This document shows positions 7,828 through 16,749 of a stretch of DNA of 64,000 nucleotides, piece by piece. Made by a program: the position numbers and the translations under genes. The first letter of the stretch is position 1. Every line of letters begins with the position of its first letter. This DNA comes from Thermanaerovibrio velox DSM 12556. Its GTDB lineage: Bacteria; Synergistota; Synergistia; Synergistales; Synergistaceae. The notes under the pieces are model-generated. The model saw only the letters and a program-made list of their open reading frames with translations, was not told the origin of the DNA and did no database searches. The stretch is from positions 310,001 through 374,000 of the forward strand of contig NZ_CM001377.1 in assembly GCF_000237825.1 (NCBI RefSeq), read 5' to 3'.

Positions 7828-9246
7828 TTAAAGGGGGCTTATGACACCCTTGGCCATGAGGTAGACCGCGGTCACCGCGGCGGCGCAAAGTCCAAGGAGC
7901 AGCGCCGTCTCCACGGCGCCGAAGGCCTTGGCGTTGTTCTCCCTCTTGGCCTTCCAGTAGAAGACGGCACCGGGGGCGTAGAGGATGGCGCACATGAGAA
8001 GATATTCAAGGCCCGCAGCGTAGATTAGCCACAGGGCGTAGACCGAGGCCACAAGGCTTATGAGGAGCTCGAAGCTTTTGGACTCATCCTGGCTGTACCC
8101 CTCGCCGGTGGAGGAGAGCTTGAGCTGGTACAGGGCGCTGAAGAGGTAGGGCACCAGTATGGCGGCGCTGGCTATGGTGTAAAGCGCCTGGTAGGTGCTC
8201 TCGGACACCAGGGTTATGAGAAGGAAGAGCTGGATGAGCCCGTTGGTGATCCAAAGGGAGTTCACCGGGGCCTTGTTCTCGTTCTCCTTGGCGAAGAAGG
8301 AGGGAAGCACCTTGTCCTTGGCGGCCACGTAGGGGATCTCCGCCGCCAGCATGGTCCAGCCCAGGGTGGCCCCGGAGAGGGATATGATGAGCCCAAGGTT
8401 GATTATGGTGGCGCCCCAGCTGCCCACCATCCTCTCCAGGATGTAGGCGGTGGTGGGGTTTTGCAGCTTGATGAGCTCCTCCCGAGGCATGACGCCCAGC
8501 GATGCCAGGGAGATCACCACGTACAGGGCCAGGGTGCCAAGGAGCCCTATCACCGTGGCCTTGCCCACGTCGGACTTCTTCTCCGCCCTTCCGGAGAGCA
8601 CCACCGCCCCCTCCACGCCGATGAAGACCCACAGGGTTACCATCATGGTGCTGCGAACCTGCTCAAGCACCTTGCCCCAGTCCAGGGCGCCGCCGGTACC
8701 CCAGAAGTCGGCGTTGAAGATGTCCGCCTTGAAGCCCAAGACCGCCATCAGAGCGAAGAGGATTATGGGCACCAGCTTGCCCACGGTGGTTATGAGGTTC
8801 ACTATGGCGGCGTCCCTAACGCCCCGGAGCACCAGGAAGTGGATGCCCCAGAGGATCACCGAGGCCCCCGCCACCGCCATGGTCTTGTTGCCGAAGGCGG
8901 GGATGAAGTAGGCGATGGCCTCGAAGAGCAGCACCAGGAACGCCACGTTGCCAAGCCAGGCGCTGAGCCAGTATCCCCAGGCGGAGTTGAAGCCGATGAA
9001 GTCCCCGAAGCCCGCCTTGGCGTAGCTGTAGATACCGCCGTCCAGCTCGGGCTTGCGGTTGGCCAGGCTCTGGTAGGTAAGTGCCAGGGCTATCATCCCT
9101 ATGCCGGTTATGAGCCATCCCAGTGCTATGGCCCCGGGTCCGGCGTTTCGCGCTATGTCGGAGGGCAGGGAGAAGACCCCTGCCCCTATCATGGAGCCTA
9201 TGACCAGGGCCACCAGGGAGAACAGGCCCAACTTCTTATCTGACAT
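7828..9246 (-). CDS. arcD: Arginine/ornithine antiporter, APC family (copy 1, downstream of arcA)
   Basis: A 472-residue inner-membrane protein of the basic amino acid/polyamine antiporter branch of the APC superfamily, with about 12-13 hydrophobic segments. The signature [20 protein letters not shown] begins near residue 10, and [23 protein letters not shown] is also typical. It probably exchanges external arginine for internal ornithine (or citrulline), feeding the deiminase encoded directly upstream on the same strand. The ATG at 9246 lies 7 bases behind an AAAGGTG Shine-Dalgarno; a GTG three codons earlier overlaps it. The gap to arcA is 102 bases with only a weak GC-rich hairpin, so the two are probably cotranscribed. 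Lysine/cadaverine-type exchange cannot be excluded from sequence alone, but the arcA linkage makes arginine likely. Confidence 0.87.
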   Translation of the reverse strand: MSDKKLGLFSLVALVIGSMIGAGVFSLPSDIARNAGPGAIALGWLITGIGMIALALTYQSLANRKPELDGGIYSYAKAGFGDFIGFNSAWGYWLSAWLGNVAFLVLLFEAIAYFIPAFGNKTMAVAGASVILWGIHFLVLRGVRDAAIVNLITTVGKLVPIILFALMAVLGFKADIFNADFWGTGGALDWGKVLEQVRSTMMVTLWVFIGVEGAVVLSGRAEKKSDVGKATVIGLLGTLALYVVISLASLGVMPREELIKLQNPTTAYILERMVGSWGATIINLGLIISLSGATLGWTMLAAEIPYVAAKDKVLPSFFAKENENKAPVNSLWITNGLIQLFLLITLVSESTYQALYTIASAAILVPYLFSALYQLKLSSTGEGYSQDESKSFELLISLVASVYALWLIYAAGLEYLLMCAILYAPGAVFYWKAKRENNAKAFGAVETALLLGLCAAAVTAVYLMAKGVISPL

Positions 9247-9348
9247 TTGTATCACCTTTCCCTTATGTAGGTTTATTCGTTTAGATTTTTATTTCACAAA
9301 GCCAGGGGAGCCCCAAGGGCCCCCCGCGGTTGAAGGCAGTGCCTTTGC

Positions 9349-10581
9349 TTATATGTCCTCCCTGACCAGGGGCATGCTCATGCACCTGGGGCCGCCGCGG
9401 CCCCTGGAGAGCTCGGAGCTGGGGACGATGTGGGTCACGATGCCGTGGTCCTGGAGGATCTGGTTGGTGACGTAGTTCCTGGAGTAGACCACCACCTTGC
9501 CGGGGGCGATGGCCAGGGTGTTGGACCCGTCGTTCCACTGCTCCCGGGGGGCGTCGATGGGATCGCCGCCGGCGCAGCGGATCAGGGTGACCTTGTCAAG
9601 CCCCAAGGCCTTGGCAAGGATGGTCTCCAGGGTGGAGCGCTCCTCCTCTATGTGAATGCCGCTGCTGTTGGGGGTGATGGAGAACACCTGCAGCGGGCCC
9701 TCGATTTCGGGATGGATGGTGAACTTGTCCCGGTCCACCATGGTGAACACGGTGTCCAGGTGCATGAACGCCCTCTTCTTAGGTATGTTGAAGGCAAGCA
9801 CCTGCTTGTAGGTGCTGCGCTCATCGCTGAAGAGCTTCCTCGCCAGCTTCTCCACGGAAGCGGCGTCGGTCCTCTCGGATATGCCTATGGCGAGGACGGA
9901 GGGACTTAATACCAGCTCGTCGCCGCCCTCGATGGAAGTGGTCTCGGTCCTGTCGTACCAGAAGGGGACGTCGCAGTCCTTGAAACGGGGGTGGTGCTGG
10001 AAGATGTACTTGGCGTAAAGGGTCTCCCGGTTGCGGGTCTCGGTGCGCATGTGGTTCAAGGTGATGCCGGTGCCGATGGTGGCGAAGGGATCCCTGGTGA
10101 AGTAGAGGTTGGGCATGGGATCCACCACCAGGGGATTGTCGGTGTCCAACCTGTCAGCCAGGGACAAAAACTTGAGCTCCTCCCTGGGGAGCTCGGTTCG
10201 TCGCACCCCCGCCATGGTCTGGGCCACCATGGCCTTCACATCCATGGAGAGGAAGAACTCCCGAAGCATCTCCCGGGTGCCGTCTCCAGGGATCTTGGCT
10301 TCCTTGAGGTACTCGTCGATGAAGGACTCCCTTACCGCCTTGTCCTCCAACGCCTCCGCCGCCAGGTCCTCCAGGTACAGCACCTCCGCGCCGTTGTCCT
10401 TGAGCACTTTGGCGAAGGCGTCGTGCTCCTCCTGGGCTATCTTGAGGTAGGGGATGTCGTCGAAGAGCAGACGGGCCATGAGGTCCGGGGTGAGGTTCTC
10501 AACCTCCTTGCCTGGACGGTGCAGAAGCACCGAACGAAGGCGCCCTATTTCCGATGTTACCTTGAGGGGTGAGGGCTTCAA
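9349..10581 (-). CDS. arcA: Arginine deiminase
   Basis: A 410-residue cytoplasmic enzyme that hydrolyses arginine to citrulline and ammonia, the first step of the arginine deiminase pathway. Family landmarks are all visible: [15 protein letters not shown] near the N-terminus, [13 protein letters not shown] mid-protein, the histidine in [12 protein letters not shown], and the catalytic cysteine in [10 protein letters not shown] close to the C-terminus. The start is TTG at 10581, behind AAGGAGGA with a 6-base spacer. It heads an arcA-arcD unit. The genes for ornithine carbamoyltransferase and carbamate kinase, needed to gain ATP from citrulline, are not in this window, so they must lie elsewhere or citrulline must be exported. 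Confidence 0.95.
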   Translation of the reverse strand: MKPSPLKVTSEIGRLRSVLLHRPGKEVENLTPDLMARLLFDDIPYLKIAQEEHDAFAKVLKDNGAEVLYLEDLAAEALEDKAVRESFIDEYLKEAKIPGDGTREMLREFFLSMDVKAMVAQTMAGVRRTELPREELKFLSLADRLDTDNPLVVDPMPNLYFTRDPFATIGTGITLNHMRTETRNRETLYAKYIFQHHPRFKDCDVPFWYDRTETTSIEGGDELVLSPSVLAIGISERTDAASVEKLARKLFSDERSTYKQVLAFNIPKKRAFMHLDTVFTMVDRDKFTIHPEIEGPLQVFSITPNSSGIHIEEERSTLETILAKALGLDKVTLIRCAGGDPIDAPREQWNDGSNTLAIAPGKVVVYSRNYVTNQILQDHGIVTHIVPSSELSRGRGGPRCMSMPLVREDI

Positions 10582-10651
10582 TTTTATTCCTCCTTACTTA
10601 AAATTATCGGGTCTTTACAAGGTTTTTCACCCTTAAAAGCCCACGACCATT

Positions 10652-10679
10652 ACCTTACCAAATAAACCGCTATTGTCAA
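10652..10679 (-). promoter_or_regulatory. Candidate promoter of arcA
   Basis: On the minus strand a perfect -35 TTGACA (10679-10674) is followed by a 16-base spacer and TAAGGT (10657-10652). It lies about 70 bases upstream of the arcA start. The -10 is a poor match, so this is tentative. Confidence 0.5.
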
Positions 10680-10818
10680 TCGGTTCATGATAGTGGTTGC
10701 AATGATTCTAAAATTGATTTAGATATAGGTCGCTGGTGTTTGTAGGGGGTGGTTTGCCTCGTGGATCCCCATCCCCTGTTGGGGGTTGATTGGTCGATAG
10801 CCCATAGGATGATAAAAA

Positions 10819-10837
10819 TCAAGGGCCCAAAGGGCCC
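10819..10837 (-). terminator. Terminator after antiporter copy 2
   Basis: A perfect GGGCCC/GGGCCC stem (10823-10828 and 10832-10837) with an AAA/TTT loop is followed on the minus strand by TTGATTTTT. Confidence 0.65.
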
Positions 10838-10896
10838 CTGGAAGCTTACGCTGTTTTAGCGATTAGTGATTATGGTTTAGCAGAGATCCCCGGCTG

Positions 10897-12315
10897 TTAG
10901 AGGGGTTTGATGATGCCGAGGGCCATAAGCACGATGGCCGCTATGGCGGCGATGCACAGGGCGGTGAGCACCACGATCTCAAATGTGCCGAAGGCCTTCT
11001 CGTTATTCTCCCTCTTGGCCTGCCAGTAGAAGATGGCCCCTGGGGCGTAGAGGATGGCGCACATGAGCAGGTACTGCAGCCCCGCCCCGTAGAGGAGCCA
11101 AAGGGAGTATATGGATGCTATGGTCCCTATGGTGAAGTCGAAGGCGGTGGACTCCCTTCTCCCGTACCCCTCGCCGGTGCTGGCGATCTTGAGGAGGTAC
11201 AGGGCACTGAAGATGTAGGGCACCAGTATGGCGGCGCTCGCCACGGTGTAGAGGGCCTGGTAGGTGCTTTCGGATACCAGGGTTATTATGAGGAAGAGCT
11301 GCACGAGTCCATTCGTTATCCAAAGGGAGCTTGCGGGGGCTCCGTTGTCGTTCTCGAGGGAGAAGAAGTAGGGGAACACCTCGTCCTCGGAGGCAACGTA
11401 AGGTATCTCCGCCGCCAATAGGGTCCAGCCCAAGCTTGCCCCTGCCAGGGACACTATGAGCCCCAGGTTTATGATGACTGCACCACCGCTTCCTATGAGC
11501 CTTTCGAGGATGTATGCGGTGCTGGGGTTCTTAAGCTGTATCAGCTCCTCCCGGGGCATTATCCCCAAGGATGCAAGGGATATGATTACGTACAGGACCA
11601 GGGTGCCGAGCAACCCTATAACCGTGGCCTTACCAACGTCGGTCTTCTTAGCCGCCCGTCCTGAGAGCACCACCGCACCCTCCACGCCGATGAAGACCCA
11701 CAGGGTTACCATCATGGTGCTGCGCACCTGCTCAAACACAGGTCCGAACTGGAAAGGACCACCGGTTCCCCAGAAGTCTGTCTTGAAAAGGTCCAAATTG
11801 AAGCCCAAAAGGGCTATGAAGGCGAAGAAGATTATGGGCACCAGCTTACCAACGGTGGTGATAAGGTTAACGATGGCGGCCTCCCTTACGCCGCTTAAGA
11901 CCAGGAAGTGGATGGCCCACAGCACCACCGAGGCTCCGATGACCGCTGCCACCCGGCTCTCGAATAGGGGCACGAAGTAGGACACCGCGTCGAATAGCAG
12001 GATTAGGTAGGCCACGGTGCCGAGCCAAGCGCTGAGCCAATAGCCCCATGCGGAGTTGAAACCTATGAAGTCCCCGAACCCCGCCTTGGCGTAGCTGTAT
12101 ATACCACCGTCCAGCTCGGGCTTTCGGTTCGCCAGGCTCTGGTAAGTGAGCGCCAGGGCTATCATCCCTATGCCGGTTATGAGCCAACCAAGGGTGATTG
12201 CACCGGCGCTGGCGTTCTGAGCTATGTCGGAGGGCAGGGAGAACGCCCCCGCCCCTATCATGGACCCTATGACCAGGGCCACAAGGGGGAAAAGGCCCAA
12301 CTTCTTCTTAGACAT
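10897..12315 (-). CDS. Arginine/ornithine-type antiporter, APC family (copy 2)
   Basis: A second 472-residue paralogue of the antiporter at 7828, identical in length and highly similar throughout ([63 protein letters not shown]). The ATG at 12315 is chosen because all three copies share an AGGTG-type Shine-Dalgarno followed about 7 bases later by ATG. It stands as its own transcription unit between two gaps and ends at the terminator near 10823. Differences concentrate in loops (for example [11 protein letters not shown] in place of GALDWGKVLEQ), so specificity could differ. Retention of three intact copies points to divergence or dosage. Exact substrates are not shown by the sequence. Confidence 0.85.
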   Translation of the reverse strand: MSKKKLGLFPLVALVIGSMIGAGAFSLPSDIAQNASAGAITLGWLITGIGMIALALTYQSLANRKPELDGGIYSYAKAGFGDFIGFNSAWGYWLSAWLGTVAYLILLFDAVSYFVPLFESRVAAVIGASVVLWAIHFLVLSGVREAAIVNLITTVGKLVPIIFFAFIALLGFNLDLFKTDFWGTGGPFQFGPVFEQVRSTMMVTLWVFIGVEGAVVLSGRAAKKTDVGKATVIGLLGTLVLYVIISLASLGIMPREELIQLKNPSTAYILERLIGSGGAVIINLGLIVSLAGASLGWTLLAAEIPYVASEDEVFPYFFSLENDNGAPASSLWITNGLVQLFLIITLVSESTYQALYTVASAAILVPYIFSALYLLKIASTGEGYGRRESTAFDFTIGTIASIYSLWLLYGAGLQYLLMCAILYAPGAIFYWQAKRENNEKAFGTFEIVVLTALCIAAIAAIVLMALGIIKPL

Positions 12316-12892
12316 TGCTACCACCTTTCTTTTTCGGACCAGCGCGTGTTGTGAGGTTCTAAGCCCTATGGTTAGAGGCTGATTGACCCTACTTAACTAT
12401 ATACCATTAACCGGCGTAAATGGCCACCAACCAAACGTATCATTAGCCCCTCGGGAGGCGTTAACTTCTCTGTGACGGCTAAGGCCCTCGCCTCCACTCC
12501 TGCGGGACATGTGGTTTTTTTGTTGACATGGTGGTAACACCGCCTTTTCATAGGGCGATCACCCAAAAACTAAAAAACTGCACGGGGACGTAGAAGCCCT
12601 CCCCGCACCGCCGCTCCAAGACAAACCCAAATCCCCACGCATCTCGGTCAATGTAATAGTCGCCGTAACACATGAGGATTTAGATTTGCACTATTATTTT
12701 TTATTATACTGAACAAGCGCCATTAGGTCTACATGTATTACCACGTTTGCTCTTTTTCGCTGCCCTGTCTTAAGGGCTTGGGGCCGGTGGTTTTGGGGGA
12801 GGGTTGGATGTTTTGGATTGGAGGCGGTTGTCCCCCGGGAACCTTGGGGTCTTGAAGGGGTTCCCGGGGGTTGTGCCCTATGGGCTTGGGTT
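12316..12892. other. 577-bp gap between antiporter copies 2 and 3
   Basis: Much longer than needed for a promoter. It holds a perfect 12-bp inverted repeat at 12832-12843 and 12859-12870 (CCCCCGGGAACC and complement) just after copy 3; with no T run it may be an RNA-stabilising hairpin. A TATAAT-containing AT-rich stretch lies near 12697-12712 (minus-strand sense), and a possible 41-codon minus-strand frame at 12548-12673 is listed separately. The rest is unassigned. Confidence 0.5.
12548..12673 (-). CDS. Possible 41-residue small protein or leader peptide
   Basis: An ATG-initiated minus-strand frame upstream of antiporter copy 2. Its product starts MCYGDYYIDRDAWGFGFVLE, is rich in aromatic residues, and includes three arginines encoded by CGA/CGG, codons unlike the AGG habit of the genome. 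There is no good Shine-Dalgarno. The AT-rich segment just upstream contains TATAAT and could be a promoter. It could be an arginine-sensing leader peptide, a remnant of a lost gene, or chance. I do not recognise it. Confidence 0.22.
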   Translation of the reverse strand: MCYGDYYIDRDAWGFGFVLERRCGEGFYVPVQFFSFWVIAL

Positions 12893-14311
12893 TTATAGCG
12901 GTTTTATTATCCCCTTGGCCATGAGGTATATGGCTATGATTGCGGCGGTGCATAGGAACAGGAAGAAGGTGATCTCGGTGGGGCGGAAGGGCTTCTCCCC
13001 CACCTCCCTTTTGGCCTGCCAGTAGAAGATGGCCCCTGGGGCGTAGAGGATGGCGCACATGAGCAGGTACTGCAGCCCCGCCGCGTAGAGAAGCCACAGG
13101 GAGTACAAGGAGGCCACTAGGCTTATGATGAAGTCGAAGGCGGTGGACTCCCGTCTTCCGTAGGTCTCCCCGGAGGTGGCGAGCTTTAGCAGATAGAGGG
13201 CGCTGAACAGGTACGGGACCAGTATCGCCGCGGTGGCTATGGTGTACAGCGCCTGATAGGTGCTTTCAGATACAAGGGTTATAAGAAGGAAGATCTGTAT
13301 GAGCCCGTTGGTGATCCAAAGGGAGCTCACCGGGGAGCCGTTGCTGTTCTCCCAGGAGAAGAAGTAGGGGAACACCTCGTCCTCCGCCGCCACATAGGGT
13401 ATCTCCGCTGCAAGCAGGGTCCAGCCCAGCGTGGCCCCGGACAGGGATATGATGAGCCCCATGTTTATGAGCGCCGCGCCCCCCGCCCCGACCAGCCTCT
13501 CCAGGATGTAGGCGGTGGTGGGGTTCTTGAGTTGTATCAGCTCCTCCCGGGGCATGACCCCAAGGGATACCAGGGATATGAGTATGTAAAGCCCCAGGGT
13601 GCAAAGAAGGCCTATCACCGTGGCCTTCCCAACGTCCGTCTTCTTTGCCGCCCGGCCGGATAGGACCACCGCGCCCTCCACGCCGATGAAGACCCAAAGG
13701 GTCACCATCATGGTGCTGCGCACCTGCTCAAGCACCGATCCGAACTGGAAGGGGCCCCCGGTCCCCCAGAAGTCCGCTTTGAAGAGGTCCGAATTGAAGC
13801 CTATGAAAGCCATGGCGGTGAAGAAGATTATGGGAACCAGCTTGCCAACGGTGGTTATCAGGTTAACTATGGCGGCCTCCCGGATGCCGCTCAGGACCAA
13901 CAGGTGGATGGACCAAAGCACCACCGATGCCCCCGCCACCGCTATGGCCCGGTTCTCGAACACCGGGAAGAAGTAGGCCACCGCCTCGAATAGCAACACC
14001 AGGTACGCCACGTTCCCAAGCCAAGAGCTTATCCAGTAACCCCAGGCGGAGTTGAAACCTATGAAGTCCCCGAAGCCAGCCTTGGCGTAGCTGTAGATGC
14101 CGCCGTCCAGCTCGGGCTTCCGGTTGGACAGGCTGTGGTAAGTGAGGGCCAGGGCTATCATGCCTATGCCGGTTATGAGCCATCCTATTAATATGGCCCC
14201 AGGACCTGCGTTACGGGCTATGTCGGAGGGCAGGGAGAAGACCCCCGCCCCTATCATGGACCCTATGACCAGGGCCACCAGGGATAAAAGACCCAGTTTC
14301 TTCTTGGACAT
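12893..14311 (-). CDS. Arginine/ornithine-type antiporter, APC family (copy 3)
   Basis: The third 472-residue paralogue, with the same APC topology and motifs as the other two ([40 protein letters not shown]). The ATG at 14311 is preferred over the ATG two codons earlier, because it puts the GGTGG Shine-Dalgarno at the same distance as in its siblings. It resembles copy 2 more than copy 1 in loops such as GPFQFGSVLEQ and [28 protein letters not shown], which suggests two successive duplications. A consensus-like promoter lies just upstream and overlaps the 3' end of the neighbouring exporter gene. Substrate specificity is inferred only from the family and the nearby arcA. Confidence 0.85.
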   Translation of the reverse strand: MSKKKLGLLSLVALVIGSMIGAGVFSLPSDIARNAGPGAILIGWLITGIGMIALALTYHSLSNRKPELDGGIYSYAKAGFGDFIGFNSAWGYWISSWLGNVAYLVLLFEAVAYFFPVFENRAIAVAGASVVLWSIHLLVLSGIREAAIVNLITTVGKLVPIIFFTAMAFIGFNSDLFKADFWGTGGPFQFGSVLEQVRSTMMVTLWVFIGVEGAVVLSGRAAKKTDVGKATVIGLLCTLGLYILISLVSLGVMPREELIQLKNPTTAYILERLVGAGGAALINMGLIISLSGATLGWTLLAAEIPYVAAEDEVFPYFFSWENSNGSPVSSLWITNGLIQIFLLITLVSESTYQALYTIATAAILVPYLFSALYLLKLATSGETYGRRESTAFDFIISLVASLYSLWLLYAAGLQYLLMCAILYAPGAIFYWQAKREVGEKPFRPTEITFFLFLCTAAIIAIYLMAKGIIKPL

Positions 14312-14482
14312 TCCCATCCACCGTCCCTTGGTGAGTTTTATGCGACCGCGGGGCCTGTGGCCTCCACGCCTCCTTTGTATTGAAGCGCGAAACGACCAAC
14401 GTTTTTGTGTTTTTAGCCCATTGCACTGCCAGGATGAACGCGAGTCAACTTTCACCCGTTCTGGATACCATCGTGTCGATTT

Positions 14483-14511
14483 ATGTTAGCATGCTACTTA
14501 TCTTGGGTCAA
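14483..14511 (-). promoter_or_regulatory. Promoter of antiporter copy 3
   Basis: On the minus strand TTGACC (14511-14506), a 17-base spacer and TAACAT (14488-14483) form a good sigma-70-type promoter about 170 bases upstream of the antiporter start. The -35 box lies inside the last codons of the exporter gene. Confidence 0.6.
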
Positions 14512-16749
14512 TGATGAGATGCTTCCAATCTGGCTATCCAGGCAGATCGTGCGGTGGAACAGGTGCTGCAGCTCCTTCTTGTGGGAGCACATGATCACCG
14601 TGGGAGTGTTGGGTAGTCCCATGAGGTTTGAGAGCACCCTCTTCTCCGTGGCATCATCCAGGGAAGCGGTGGCCTCGTCCAGGATTACTATGTCCGGTAA
14701 ATCGTATATGCAGCGGGCGATCATGAGCCGCTGGGTCTCACCGCGGCTTAAGGTCACCCCCTTAGGCCCTATGGGGGTCCTAAGGCCTTCGGGAAGGGAA
14801 ACCACGAGGTCCGAAAGCCCTGCTATCTCAAGGGCCCATAGGACTCTTTCCTCCGAGGCCTCCTTCCCAAGGGATACATTCCATCCCAGGGAGCCCCACA
14901 AGGGCCTTGATTCCTGCAGGACCCATCCCACCCGCTTCCTGAAGGCCCTTAGGGTTCGTCCCGTCAGCTCCAGGCCACCCAAAAGGACCTGGCCTTCCGT
15001 GGGCATCAGGAGTCCCGCCGCAAGCTTGAGCAGCGTTGACTTGCCGCAGCCACTCGGGCCGGTGACGAGAAGCCATTCCCCCGGCTCGATCCTTAGGCTC
15101 AGCCCCCTTATGACATCCCTGCGGTGGTACCTGAACCGCACGTCCTGAAAGACCAGCGGTCCCTTGGGCAGGGTGCTTTCGCCGTCCTCTTCCTCCTCGG
15201 CGTTGGAGATATTGGACAATCGTCTTGCCCCAGAGGATGCCTCCCCCGCCTCCAAGAGGGATCCCAGGGCGGTTTCAAGGGGTACCGACAGCTGCCCCGC
15301 CGCGAACTGAACCGCCATCAGCCTGCCGATGGACATGTCCCCCGAGGCGGCCGCCGCGGCGGTGAGATACGACGCCAGAAGGTACTGCCCCTCCCTTATC
15401 ACGGAAGATCCGAACCTCATAAGGACCCAGGCGGCGTGTCTCTTGACCGACCACGATGAAGCCTCCTTGTCCGCTGCCTCCCACCTGGAGAGGAGCGCGC
15501 TCCCAACCCTTGGGTGTCTTGAGTCCCAAATGGACAGCCCGGTCTCCGAGGCCTGTTCTCGGTACCTTATGAATGCCTCCTGGGCAATGCGGTCCGATTC
15601 TTCCGTGAAGCTCCTCATCCGCCAGCTCCAGATCACCGTTATCGCGGAGCCCGCCGTGAAGGCCAGGCTCGATGGGGCCGACAGGACCCAAACCGCCCCC
15701 AGAATCCCCAGGAAACCAAGGATCCCCAGGAGGGCCGATGGGATGGATCTGCCGATGACCCGCCCCAGCCGAGCGGAGTCCTCCATCAGCTGCATCAGGT
15801 CCCCGGGGGAGAAGCTCCACGGGGGAACCCCACGGGGCGTGCCGCGGGTGACCTTGCGGGCCAAAAGGAGGTCTAGGGCGGACCTCTTGGCCTCCTCTAT
15901 CCGCTTGGACGCCAGGTCCTTCGCGGCGTTGAACGTGTGGCGTCCAGCCATCAGTGCCCCCTGGGCCAGGAGCAGGAGGGCCGCCGTTGGGATGCCGTCA
16001 TGCCCCTTTTTGAGGCTCAACCTCATGTCCAGCAGTGCCTTTGATATGATCGGGTAGCACCACTGGAGGGCCAGTAAGATCGCCCCCGCGGCGCCCAGGA
16101 CCGCCCACGCCCCCGGGGGACCGCTGGGACCTAGGACCTTCTGCGGTCCATTTGCGTGCTTAGCGTGCTCCGGGTGGAGGAGACCTCTCATGGACCCCGC
16201 AAGCCATGAGGTGAGGTTCTCCCCGGTGGGGCGGCTTGGCTCGCAGCAGCCTTGGATCCCCACCGAAAGGGCATAGCCCGCTCCCCCAGGCTGGGCCGCT
16301 TCGCTTGGACCGTCCGGCTCATGGAAGCGGAACCGGAACTGCTGATATGTCATCAGGGTCCTTCCCTCTGCCGGATCCGACAGGATGAACCATGCTTCAT
16401 CTCCAACGTGCGCCACCTCCCATAGAACCGCGAAGTGGCATCCGTCAAGGCGCACCACCGCCGGGGTCTTGACCTGGTCCCCCAGGGAGTCCGCAGGGCA
16501 CCTGTACAGCCCGCATGCAATGCCCGCGTCCTCCAGGACGTCCCAGATGTCACCCATGGACTTAAGCCCCTTGGGGACCTTGGGCTTCATCTCCTCCAGC
16601 CCCGCGGCCTCAAGGAGCATGGCGGCGCACGCGTCCCCGCACCCGTCCCGTCCTACCTGGAGCTCCAGGGGGAAACTCTTGAGCTTCCTCTTTATGCGCA
16701 GGAGGGCCAGGATGTTCCAGGGCGTATTAGAAAATTTAAATCCCCTCAT
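14494..16749 (-). CDS. C39 peptidase-containing ABC exporter (RiPP leader cleavage and export)
   Basis: A 751-residue peptidase-containing ABC transporter. The C39 domain (about 28-140) has catalytic Cys37 in QVGRDGCGDAC, His105 in LDGCHFAVLW and Asp125 in LSDPAEGR. A membrane domain follows (about 215-500). The ATPase domain has Walker A GPSGCGKST (564-572), signature LSRGE (668-672), Walker B IVILDEATASLD (687 on) and the switch histidine in MCSHKKE (723). Such proteins cut leader peptides after a double glycine and export the core across the inner membrane. The ATG at 16749 overlaps the radical SAM gene's end, implying translational coupling. The membrane part is divergent and rather alanine/glycine-rich. 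The signature has R in place of the usual second G. Its likely cargo is the precursor encoded at 18370-18537. Confidence 0.88.
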   Translation of the reverse strand: MRGFKFSNTPWNILALLRIKRKLKSFPLELQVGRDGCGDACAAMLLEAAGLEEMKPKVPKGLKSMGDIWDVLEDAGIACGLYRCPADSLGDQVKTPAVVRLDGCHFAVLWEVAHVGDEAWFILSDPAEGRTLMTYQQFRFRFHEPDGPSEAAQPGGAGYALSVGIQGCCEPSRPTGENLTSWLAGSMRGLLHPEHAKHANGPQKVLGPSGPPGAWAVLGAAGAILLALQWCYPIISKALLDMRLSLKKGHDGIPTAALLLLAQGALMAGRHTFNAAKDLASKRIEEAKRSALDLLLARKVTRGTPRGVPPWSFSPGDLMQLMEDSARLGRVIGRSIPSALLGILGFLGILGAVWVLSAPSSLAFTAGSAITVIWSWRMRSFTEESDRIAQEAFIRYREQASETGLSIWDSRHPRVGSALLSRWEAADKEASSWSVKRHAAWVLMRFGSSVIREGQYLLASYLTAAAAASGDMSIGRLMAVQFAAGQLSVPLETALGSLLEAGEASSGARRLSNISNAEEEEDGESTLPKGPLVFQDVRFRYHRRDVIRGLSLRIEPGEWLLVTGPSGCGKSTLLKLAAGLLMPTEGQVLLGGLELTGRTLRAFRKRVGWVLQESRPLWGSLGWNVSLGKEASEERVLWALEIAGLSDLVVSLPEGLRTPIGPKGVTLSRGETQRLMIARCIYDLPDIVILDEATASLDDATEKRVLSNLMGLPNTPTVIMCSHKKELQHLFHRTICLDSQIGSISSLTQDK

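Larger units (their letters stand above)
10582..10896. other. 315-bp intergenic region upstream of arcA
   Basis: It contains the arcA ribosome binding site and candidate promoter. An AT-rich stretch lies at 10690-10735, and a minus-strand terminator near 10823 ends the next antiporter gene. No open frame of note and no clear ARG-box palindrome were found. Confidence 0.55.

Noticed and set aside
12832-12870. Perfect 12-bp inverted repeat after antiporter copy 3 as a terminator
   Set aside because: No T run on the minus strand, so it was not listed as a terminator; mentioned as a possible RNA-stabilising hairpin.
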